Below, piece by piece: positions 57,192 through 64,000 of a stretch of 64,000 nt of DNA. The DNA comes from Comamonadaceae bacterium UBA2121. Lineage in GTDB: Bacteria; Pseudomonadota; Gammaproteobacteria; Burkholderiales; Burkholderiaceae_C. Under the pieces are notes generated by a model. The model searched no databases. It saw only the letters and a list, made by a program, of their open reading frames with translations, and was not told the DNA's origin. Location: the NCBI GenBank assembly GCA_002331385.1, contig DCYB01000004.1, positions 128,018 through 192,017 of the forward strand, in the 5' to 3' direction. Position 1 is the stretch's first letter. Every line of letters starts with the position of its first letter. The position numbers and the translations under genes were made by a program.

Positions 57192-57211
57192 ATGGCACTA
57201 TTTCGTGCCAT
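57192..57211. promoter_or_regulatory. Inverted repeat, candidate LysR operator
   Basis: ATGGCAC and GTGCCAT are separated by six bases in the gap between the LysR gene and the Bug gene. The spacing fits a T-N11-A-like site. A further half-copy (TTTGGCACC) follows directly. The site is 78 bases before the Bug ATG. Confidence 0.5.
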
Positions 57212-57288
57212 TTTGGCACCAAGCGTCAGACCGGTCTTCCGCACAATCGCTGTCACATCCACGTCACAACAACAGAAGGAAGACGACC

Positions 57289-58290
57289 ATGCACCGCAAC
57301 AGCCGCCCCCAGATCCGACGTCGCACCACCGTGCTGGCCTGTGGCCTGTCGCTGCTCACCGCCTTTGCCGCACCGGCGCTGGCAGACGACGCCAGCAACT
57401 ACCCCACCAAGCCGATCACCATCGTCGTCGGCTATCCGCCCGGCGGCAGCACGGATCTGATGGGGCGACTCGTCGGCGCGGAACTATCCACGCGCTTGGG
57501 CCAGCCGGTCGTCATTGAAAATCTGGGTGGTGCCGGGGGCACGATCGGCGCGCAGAAGGTGGCCAATGCCGCGCCAGACGGCTATACGCTGCTCGTCGGC
57601 GCAAACAACGAACTCGCCATCGCCAAACTGGTGACGAAGAACGTCAAGTACAGCCTGAACAACTTCACCCCCATCGGCCTGATCGGCTCGCAGCCCATGG
57701 TGCTCGTGGCATCGACCAAGTCGGGCGTGAAGAATGCCAACGACTTCACCGCGCTGGTCAAGAAAAATCCCGGCAAGTACAGCTATGGCAGCTCGGGCGT
57801 GGGCACGGCGCTGCATCTGGCCGGCGAAATGGTCAAGGAGCAAGGCGGCCTGTTCATGACGCACATCCCCTATCGCGGCGTGGCACCGCTGACCAATGAC
57901 CTCGTCGGCAACAACCTGGAATTCGGCGTGTTCGTGCTCTCCAGCGGCCTTCCGCACATCAAGGCTGGCAAGGTGATTGCGCTGGGCACAACGGAGGCCA
58001 AGCGCTCACAGGCAACGCCGGACATTCCTGCGCTGTCCGAATTCCCGCAGTTCAAGAAGGTGGACATCACGTCGTGGTTCGCCCTTATGGGTCCGGCCAA
58101 CCTGCCGCAGCCCGTCGCGGCCAAGCTGAAGAAAGCCTTGAACGAAACGCTGCAATCGCCCGACTTCCGCCAGAAGATGGCGGCGGCGGGCTCCGGCGTC
58201 GCCTCGCCCGATGTGAACATGGGCAGGTTCCTTAACGACGAAGTGGCAAAGTACACCCAAATTGTGCAGTTCGCCAAGATCGAGGAATGA
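57289..58290 (+). CDS. Bug-family (tripartite tricarboxylate) solute-binding protein
   Basis: The 333-residue periplasmic protein has a signal peptide (about 1-32, ending APALADD). It then has NYPTKPITIVVGYPPGGSTD, AANAAPDGYTLL-like sequence (here VANAAPDGYTLLVG), YGSSGVGTALHLAGE and PYRGVAPLTNDLVG, all Bug hallmarks. Such proteins capture carboxylates or related molecules for TTT transporters or signalling. No TctA/TctB partner is nearby, as is usual for the many orphan Bug genes of Burkholderiales. The start at 57289 follows AGAAGGAAG. Confidence 0.93.
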   Translation: MHRNSRPQIRRRTTVLACGLSLLTAFAAPALADDASNYPTKPITIVVGYPPGGSTDLMGRLVGAELSTRLGQPVVIENLGGAGGTIGAQKVANAAPDGYTLLVGANNELAIAKLVTKNVKYSLNNFTPIGLIGSQPMVLVASTKSGVKNANDFTALVKKNPGKYSYGSSGVGTALHLAGEMVKEQGGLFMTHIPYRGVAPLTNDLVGNNLEFGVFVLSSGLPHIKAGKVIALGTTEAKRSQATPDIPALSEFPQFKKVDITSWFALMGPANLPQPVAAKLKKALNETLQSPDFRQKMAAAGSGVASPDVNMGRFLNDEVAKYTQIVQFAKIEE

Positions 58291-58313
58291 GCGCCTAACC
58301 CGCGAATGACCGC

Positions 58314-59285
58314 ATGACATCCCTTCACTTTGACCTACCCGCTCCCCAACTCAGCGCCGTGCGCGCTGGCAACACGGATGTGGAAGGCGTCTGGCATTTC
58401 GACTCTGGCAAGCCGGGACGCAACGTGCTTATCAGCGCCCTTATCCACGGCAACGAACTGTGCGGCGCATGGGCGCTCAAGGGCATGATCGAGTCGGGCC
58501 TGCGCCCCGAGAACGGCACGCTCACGCTGGCGTTCTGCAATCTGGCGGCGTTCGACACCTTCGATCCGGCGCACCACGATGCCTCGCGTTTCGTCGATCA
58601 GGACATGAACCGCCAGTGGAGCGATGAGCGCATCGACGCGGGCGACACGGCCGAGCGCCGCCGCGCCGCAATGCTACGCCCGTTCATTCAAAAGGCCGAC
58701 TGGGTGCTGGATCTGCACTCCATGCACGAACCCAGCGCGCCCCTGTCGCTGACCGGCGTGCAGCCGCGCAATCTGGAGCTGGCGCGGCTGATGCGCGCGC
58801 CCGAGCACATCGTCATCGACGCGGGCCACAAGGACGGCACCCGCATGCGCGACTATGGCCGGTTCGGCCTGCCCGATACGCAAGCGGGCGATTCGCGCAC
58901 GCTGCTGATCGAATGCGGTTTTCACGGCGACCCGCAAAGCCGCGTCGTCGCGCAGGACATGTGCGTGCGGTTTCTGGAAGTCTCCGGCATCGCCACGCGC
59001 GCCACGCTGGATGCGAAGCTCGCTGGCTGGCGTCACGCCGATGCGCCGCGCCAATGGGCACTGGAAGTGACCGGCCCGGTCGTTGCCCGAAGTGCGAACT
59101 TCCGTTTCACCGAGCCGTTCACCGGCCTTGAAGTGATTGCCAAGGCCGGTACCGTGATTGGCGACAACGACGGCGAGCCCGTCACCACGCCCTATGACGA
59201 CTGCGTGCTGGTCATGCCCTCCACGCGCCAGGCGCGCGAAGGCGTGACCGTGGTGCGCTTTGCGCGCAGGCGTTTGCTGGCCTGA
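58314..59285 (+). CDS. Succinylglutamate desuccinylase / aspartoacylase family hydrolase
   Basis: The 323-residue zinc-dependent deacylase carries SALIHGNELCGA (zinc His and Glu), DQDMNRQW, the third ligand in DLHSMHEPS and the general-base Glu in LLIECGFHGD. The C-terminal beta-domain covers about 240-320. It likely releases an acyl or amide group from an amino acid derivative. The Bug gene ends 23 bases upstream, so the pair may import and hydrolyse the same compound. The substrate is not known. Confidence 0.9.
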   Translation: MTSLHFDLPAPQLSAVRAGNTDVEGVWHFDSGKPGRNVLISALIHGNELCGAWALKGMIESGLRPENGTLTLAFCNLAAFDTFDPAHHDASRFVDQDMNRQWSDERIDAGDTAERRRAAMLRPFIQKADWVLDLHSMHEPSAPLSLTGVQPRNLELARLMRAPEHIVIDAGHKDGTRMRDYGRFGLPDTQAGDSRTLLIECGFHGDPQSRVVAQDMCVRFLEVSGIATRATLDAKLAGWRHADAPRQWALEVTGPVVARSANFRFTEPFTGLEVIAKAGTVIGDNDGEPVTTPYDDCVLVMPSTRQAREGVTVVRFARRRLLA

Positions 59286-59297
59286 GGCGCAGGCGAT

Positions 59298-59549
59298 CTA
59301 ACCCGCGGCGGGGCGGGCGATGCCCAGCTCCGCCAGTTCGTCATCAGTGAACACACGCGAGCGCGTGTGAAACGCCTTGCCCTCCGGGCCTTCAAGCGAC
59401 AGGGTGCCGCCGCCGTGGCCATCGATCACATCGATGATGAGCTGCGTATGCTTCCCGTATTCACACTGCGCGCCGCCCATGTAGAACGGGCAACTGCTGA
59501 TGTCGCCCAAATAGACGTCCCCCGCGCCCATGGTGATTTCGCCGGGCAG
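59298..59549 (-). pseudogene. 3' remnant of a DUF779 gene
   Basis: About 80 codons of the C-terminal part of a DUF779 protein remain: LPGEITMGAGDVYLGD, KHTQLIIDV, GGTLSLEGPEGKAFHTRSRVF and FTDDELAELG. Intact relatives have about 120 residues. The usual N-terminal half with its Cys motif is missing. It is joined, out of frame, to the first codons of an aldehyde dehydrogenase, with the junction at about 59545-59552. An internal ATG at 59531 could still start a fragment. DUF779 genes normally follow an aldehyde dehydrogenase gene. Confidence 0.8.
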
Positions 59550-59631
59550 GTTTGCCGCCGATGAAATTGGCGTAGCAGGATTGGTAGGTAATCTTCGCGC
59601 CAGCAGCGACGGGAGGTGCGTAAACGGACAT
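59550..59631 (-). pseudogene. 5' remnant of an acetaldehyde/aldehyde dehydrogenase gene
   Basis: From the ATG at 59631, with GGAG upstream, 27 codons match the start of AldB/ExaC-type dehydrogenases (AAGAKITYQSCYANFIGGK). Past this the reading is lost and a DUF779 3' end begins. About 1.5 kb, the rest of the dehydrogenase and the 5' part of the next gene, is therefore missing, inferred from the usual gene order. Confidence 0.75.
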
Positions 59632-59748
59632 GCTCGTGGTCTCCAGAAAAGCGGTTATTGGCAATTGAGTGAGTGCGCGACTGACGCGCCTGTTTTCTTC
59701 TTCACTCATCGATCCGATCACATGGGCGACGATCGATGACATCACTCA

Positions 59749-59764
59749 CGCAAGACTCGTGCTA
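59749..59764 (-). promoter_or_regulatory. Sigma-54-like promoter upstream of the aldehyde dehydrogenase remnant
   Basis: The minus strand reads TAGCACGAGTCTTGCG, which differs from TGGCACG-N4-TTGCA only at the first G and the final base. It lies 118 bases before the remnant ATG. Aldehyde dehydrogenases of this class are often driven by RpoN with an AcoR-like activator. Confidence 0.45.
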
Positions 59765-59885
59765 AAGCCATTCTGGAGATCAACGCCGTGATTCCATTGA
59801 GATTTCCCAAACATCACTACATATCGAAACACTTAGCTATTGTTCGCTTCCCTGCTCCATGCCACGACAACTGTCCCGAAATGGA

Positions 59886-62800
59886 TCAGCGCTGGAGGTA
59901 AGGTGCTAGATAGCGTCCGGTGTGGCTGGCCGGGTTGGCCGCCACGGCTTCGGGCGTGCCCACGGCAACGACATTGCCGCCGCCTGCGCCACCTTCCGGC
60001 CCCATGTCGATGATCCAGTCTGCCGTCTTGATGACGTCCAGGTTGTGCTCGATGACGACGATGGTGTTGCCCGCATCACGCAACTGCAGCAGCACCTTGA
60101 GCAGCAGATCGATGTCGGCAAAGTGCAGCCCGGTCGTCGGCTCGTCCAGGATGTAGAGCGTGCGCCCGGTGTCACGCTTGGACAGCTCCTGCGCCAGCTT
60201 CACGCGCTGGGCCTCGCCACCGGACAGCGTGGTCGCGCTCTGGCCCAGACGGATGTAGGACAGTCCCACATCGAGCAGCGTTTGCAGCTTGCGCGCAATC
60301 GTCGGCACGTCCTTGAAGAAAGCGTGCGCATCTTCTACCGTGAGGTCGAGGATCTGCGCGATGTTGCGCCCCTTCCATTGCACCTCCAGCGTCTCGCGGT
60401 TGTAGCGCTCGCCGTGGCACACGTCGCACGGCACGTAGACGTCGGGCAGAAAGTGCATTTCCACCTTCACCACGCCATCGCCCTGACAGGCCTCGCAACG
60501 CCCGCCCGCCACGTTGAAGCTGAAGCGCCCCGGCCCGTAGCCGCGTTCGCGCGCGGTGTTGGTTTCCGCCATCAGCTCACGGATCGGCGTGAACAGGCCC
60601 GTGTAGGTGGCCGGGTTGCTGCGCGGCGTGCGCCCGATGGGCGACTGATCGACGTTGATGCACTTGTCGAAATACTCGATGCCTTCGATCGCCTCGTACG
60701 GCGCGGGCTCGTCATGTGCGCGGTACAACTGGCGCGCGACGGCGGCGTAGAGCGTGTCGTTGACCAGCGTGCTCTTGCCCGAACCAGAAACGCCCGTCAC
60801 ACAGGTGAACAGGCCGACGGGGAACTCCGCCGTCACGTTCTGCAGGCTGTGGCCGGTGGCGCCCATCACGCGCAGCGCCTGCAGCTTGCCTTGTGTGGCG
60901 CGGTGCGTCTCCATGCGCTCGGCCTTGCGGCGGCTTGCGGGCGTGGCGGGGAATCGCGATTTGGAGGGTTTGTCGTCGGCTGCGGGCACGCTGCTTTCCA
61001 GCACCGGCTGCCACGGCGTTCTGCGCGCGGGCACCGGGATGCTGCGCTGGCCCGACAGGTATTGCCCGGTGAGCGATTGCGGCTCGGCGCACAACTCGTC
61101 GTAGGTGCCCTGCGCCATCACGCGCCCGCCATGCACGCCCGCGCCGGGGCCCATGTCTACGCAATGGTCGGCGGCGCGGATCATGTCTTCGTCGTGCTCC
61201 ACCACGATCACGCTGTTGCCGATATCGCGCAGGTGCTGCAGCGTGCCGATCAGGCGATCATTGTCGCGCTGGTGCAGACCGATGCTGGGTTCGTCCAGCA
61301 CGTACATCACGCCCGTCAACCCGGAGCCGATCTGGCTGGCAAGGCGGATGCGCTGCGCCTCGCCGCCAGACAGCGTCTCGGCGCTGCGGTCCAGGCTCAG
61401 ATAGTTCAGCCCCACGTCGTTGAGAAAGGTCAGGCGCGATGCGATCTCGCGCACCACCTTGTCGGCAATCTCTGCCTTGGCGCCGCCGAGCTTGAGATTC
61501 TGGAACCACGCGAGCGCGTCAGACAGCGTGTGGTGGCTGATCTGGAAGATCGCCAGCGCCTGTGCGCCCTCGCCCACTTTCACGTTGCGCGCCTCCCGGC
61601 GCAGGCGTGCGCCATGGCATTCGGTACAGGCCTGCGTGCTGCGATAGCGTGCCAGGTCTTCGCGCACCACGGACGAATCGGTCTCGCGATAGCGCCGCGC
61701 CATATTCGGCAGGATGCCCTCGAACGCATGTTTGCGCTCGACCGGATTGCCCTTGTTCGGGCCGCTGTCGAGCAGATAGGAAAAGGCGATTTCCTCCTCG
61801 CCCGAGCCGTACAGGACGACGTTGCGCACGCGCTCCGGCAGCTCTTCGAACGGTGTCTCCACATCGAACGCATAGTGGCGCGCAAGGCTCTCCAGCATCG
61901 CGAAGTAATAGCCATTGCGCCGGTCCCAGCCCTTGATCGCGCCGCTGGCGAGACTGAGCGATGGAAACGCGACCACGCGCTCCGGATCAAACACTTCCTG
62001 CTGACCAATGCCATCGCACGCCGGGCAGGCGCCCGTGGGCGAGTTGAACGAAAACAGGCGCGGCTCCAGTTCGGGCAGTGAATAGCTGCACACCGGGCAG
62101 GCGAATTTGCTGGAAAAGAGATGCTCCTTGTCGGTGTCCATCTCCAGCACCAGCACGCGGCCGTTGCCTTCCGCGCCTCCCACACGCAGCACGGCTTCAA
62201 CGCTTTCTGCCAGACGCTGCTTGGCGTCGGGGCGCACGCGCAGGCGGTCGATGACCACGTCGATATCGTGCTTTTCGGTTTTTTTCAGTGGCGGCAGGTT
62301 TTCAAACTCGTACACGCTGCCATCCACGCGAAAGCGCACATAGCCCAGCGCCTGCATCTGCAAGAACAGCTCGTTGAACTCGCCCTTTTTCTGCCGCGCC
62401 ACCGGGGCCAGTAGCATGATGCGCGACTCGTCCGGCAACGCCAGCACCGCGTCCACCATCTGGCTGACGGTCTGGGCGGCCAGCGGCAGATCGTGTTCCG
62501 GACAAAACGGTGTGCCCGCGCGCGCATAAAGCAGGCGCAGGTAGTCATAGATCTCGGTGACCGTGCCCACGGTGGAGCGTGGGTTGTGGCTGGTGGCCTT
62601 TTGCTCGATGCTGATGGCGGGCGACAGGCCCTCGATCAGATCGACATCGGGCTTGTCCAGCCGCCCGAGAAACTGGCGGGCGTAGGTGGACAGGCTCTCC
62701 ACGTAGCGGCGCTGACCTTCCGCGTACAGCGTATCGAAGGCCAGGCTCGACTTGCCCGAGCCGGACAGCCCCGTGATCACCACCAGTTGGTCGCGCGGGA

Positions 62801-62954
62801 TGTCCAGATCGATGTTTTTCAGATTGTGCGTGCGCGCGCCGCGGATGCTGATGCGGCGCTGACGCAGCGACTCGGCCATATAGCGGCCAGCGCTCACTTC
62901 GGCGCTAGGATCGGCGTCGGGTTTCACGATAGACAGGTCGGGCTGAACGGGCAT
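59886..62954 (-). CDS. uvrA: UvrABC excinuclease subunit A
   Basis: The 1022-residue DNA damage sensor of nucleotide excision repair has two ABC modules. Walker A motifs are [16 protein letters not shown] and [16 protein letters not shown], and signatures are [12 protein letters not shown] and [12 protein letters not shown]. It has zinc Cys pairs (CPVC with CPACDG; CEAC with CDVCHG). A linker of about 60 residues (Pro, Arg, Ser, Lys-rich) between the modules makes it longer than E. coli UvrA (940). The N-terminus also has about 38 extra residues; ATG 62879 is an alternative start. It diverges from an MFS gene. Confidence 0.98.
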   Translation of the reverse strand: MPVQPDLSIVKPDADPSAEVSAGRYMAESLRQRRISIRGARTHNLKNIDLDIPRDQLVVITGLSGSGKSSLAFDTLYAEGQRRYVESLSTYARQFLGRLDKPDVDLIEGLSPAISIEQKATSHNPRSTVGTVTEIYDYLRLLYARAGTPFCPEHDLPLAAQTVSQMVDAVLALPDESRIMLLAPVARQKKGEFNELFLQMQALGYVRFRVDGSVYEFENLPPLKKTEKHDIDVVIDRLRVRPDAKQRLAESVEAVLRVGGAEGNGRVLVLEMDTDKEHLFSSKFACPVCSYSLPELEPRLFSFNSPTGACPACDGIGQQEVFDPERVVAFPSLSLASGAIKGWDRRNGYYFAMLESLARHYAFDVETPFEELPERVRNVVLYGSGEEEIAFSYLLDSGPNKGNPVERKHAFEGILPNMARRYRETDSSVVREDLARYRSTQACTECHGARLRREARNVKVGEGAQALAIFQISHHTLSDALAWFQNLKLGGAKAEIADKVVREIASRLTFLNDVGLNYLSLDRSAETLSGGEAQRIRLASQIGSGLTGVMYVLDEPSIGLHQRDNDRLIGTLQHLRDIGNSVIVVEHDEDMIRAADHCVDMGPGAGVHGGRVMAQGTYDELCAEPQSLTGQYLSGQRSIPVPARRTPWQPVLESSVPAADDKPSKSRFPATPASRRKAERMETHRATQGKLQALRVMGATGHSLQNVTAEFPVGLFTCVTGVSGSGKSTLVNDTLYAAVARQLYRAHDEPAPYEAIEGIEYFDKCINVDQSPIGRTPRSNPATYTGLFTPIRELMAETNTARERGYGPGRFSFNVAGGRCEACQGDGVVKVEMHFLPDVYVPCDVCHGERYNRETLEVQWKGRNIAQILDLTVEDAHAFFKDVPTIARKLQTLLDVGLSYIRLGQSATTLSGGEAQRVKLAQELSKRDTGRTLYILDEPTTGLHFADIDLLLKVLLQLRDAGNTIVVIEHNLDVIKTADWIIDMGPEGGAGGGNVVAVGTPEAVAANPASHTGRYLAPYLQR

Positions 62955-63297
62955 GGGCTCTCACACTTCGCAGGCGAACCGATCATCATAGGACACGGCC
63001 TCGGACATTGCACATTCCTGCGCAAATCACGTCATCGCGCAGGCCGTCATCTGGTTGTCACAAGCCCCAGCCGCCACAAGGGAGAAGCCGCCAAAGCGCC
63101 TGCGCAGGGCAGCCGCCCCCGAAAATGGCAGAATCACGCTCCAACTCGCAAGCCAAGTGCCCGTTGTCTGCGGATTCGCCAAATCATCCACCGGCGACGT
63201 GCGCGACAATGCAGGATTTGCCCGAAATCGACCCTCCTTGCCGATCCACCCGCCCGTGCCGGAAAACCAAACACCACCGCCCATCAGCCCCACACGC
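62955..63297. other. Divergent promoter region uvrA / MFS gene
   Basis: This region of 343 bases has no supported gene. I looked for a LexA box (CTGT-N8-ACAG) and found no clear one. No hairpin with a T tract is visible. Confidence 0.45.
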
Positions 63298-64000
63298 ATG
63301 ACGCCGCTCGAGCGCCGCTCCAGCATCAGTCTGGCGCTGATCTTTGCGCTGCGCATGCTCGGCCTGTTCCTCGTGCTGCCGGTGTTTGCCCTGGAGGCGC
63401 GCAAGTACCCGGGCGGTGACGATCCGGCCATGGTGGGTCTGGCGATGGGCATCTATGGCCTGACGCAGGCCGTGCTGCAATTGCCGCTCGGCATGGCGTC
63501 CGACCGTTTCGGGCGCAAGCGCATCATCGTGCTCGGGCTCATCGTGTTCGCCGCAGGCAGTCTGCTGGCGGCGCTGGCAGATTCGCTCACGGGCCTGTTG
63601 CTGGGCCGCGCACTGCAAGGTGCGGGCGCGGTGTCCGCGGCCGTCACGGCCTTGCTGGCAGACCAGACACGCGATGGCGTGCGCACCAAGGCCATGGCGC
63701 TGGTGGGCGGCAGCATCGGGCTGATGTTCGCGATTGCGCTCGTCGCAGCGCCCGCATTGGCGGCGTGGATCGGCCTGTCCGGCCTGTTTGGCCTGACCTG
63801 CGCGTTGGCGCTTGCAGGCATCGCCGTCATCCTCTGGGTGGTTCCGCCCGAGCCGCGCCAGCATGCCGACGCACCGCGTGGCCGCGCCGCCGACGCATGG
63901 AAACACCCCGACCTGCTGCGCCTGAATCTGGGCGTGTTCGTGCTGCATACCGTGCAAATGGCGATGTGGGTCGCCGTGCCCGCGCTCATCGTGCAAGCGG
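63298..64000 (+). CDS. MFS transporter, 3' end outside the window
   Basis: The frame is open from ATG 63298 to the edge of the window, so 234 codons are seen of about 390-460 expected. It starts MTPLERRSSISLALIFALRM and shows six helices. The MFS motif A-like loop is GMASDRFGRKRII between helices 2 and 3, and RALQGAGAVSAAVTALLAD lies in helix 4-5. The likely role is drug or metabolite efflux. The uvrA-MFS order, with ssb expected next, is common in Comamonadaceae as I recall. Confidence 0.92.
   Translation, partial: MTPLERRSSISLALIFALRMLGLFLVLPVFALEARKYPGGDDPAMVGLAMGIYGLTQAVLQLPLGMASDRFGRKRIIVLGLIVFAAGSLLAALADSLTGLLLGRALQGAGAVSAAVTALLADQTRDGVRTKAMALVGGSIGLMFAIALVAAPALAAWIGLSGLFGLTCALALAGIAVILWVVPPEPRQHADAPRGRAADAWKHPDLLRLNLGVFVLHTVQMAMWVAVPALIVQA

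Overview
The window looks like the chromosome of a betaproteobacterium of the order Burkholderiales, most likely family Comamonadaceae. The evidence is a high-G+C backbone, a Bug-type solute-binding protein, the DUF3717/DUF1289 protein, uvrA with a long linker next to an MFS gene, a PAS-type kinase paired with a FixJ-like regulator, and the general gene order. This assignment is read from family content; no search was run. I see no rRNA, tRNA, CRISPR array, insertion sequence or prophage.

Layout. 1-5 kb: mltA, a possible 46-residue membrane protein, an OmpA-type lipoprotein and a DctS/DctR-like two-component pair. 5-10 kb: a nitrilase-family amidase and the giant AsmA-like yhdP, transcribed toward the two-component genes. 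10-19 kb: glnE, then a complete tripartite RND efflux operon (outer membrane factor, adaptor, pump). 19-28 kb: a GST, purB, yaeQ, two small zinc-ribbon-type proteins, a yybP-ykoY (Mn2+) riboswitch leading into a TerC-family gene, two small proteins, an M48 protease and moaC.

28.1-38.9 kb: a block of visibly lower G+C, framed by a TfpX/TfpZ-type pilin accessory gene and a type IV pilin gene. Between them lie three GT2 glycosyltransferases (one with membrane segments), a GT-C-type membrane protein broken by a one-base frameshift in a homopolymer, a DegT-type sugar aminotransferase, a flippase, a methyltransferase and a hexapeptide acyltransferase. This reads as a surface-glycan or pilin-glycan locus acquired next to pilA. 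The pilin gene has a near-consensus sigma-54 promoter and a strong terminator.

38.9-52.7 kb: FHA protein and PP2C phosphatase, a second TerC, sucCD, argC, dprA, a LysM protein, def, a BamE-like lipoprotein, fmt, azlCD and pgk. 53-64 kb: two overlapping lipoprotein genes (the second with a FlgO-like domain), an EamA transporter, pyrF, a LysR regulator, a Bug protein, an aspartoacylase-like gene, uvrA and the start of an MFS transporter that runs off the window. At 59.3-59.6 kb there is a deletion scar: the first 27 codons of an aldehyde dehydrogenase are joined out of frame to the 3' part of a DUF779 gene, with a sigma-54-like promoter still upstream.

The most interesting items are the pilA-linked glycan locus with its slipped GT-C gene, the ald/DUF779 scar, the Mn2+ riboswitch on only one of two TerC paralogues, and the altered 3' end of moaC at the island border.
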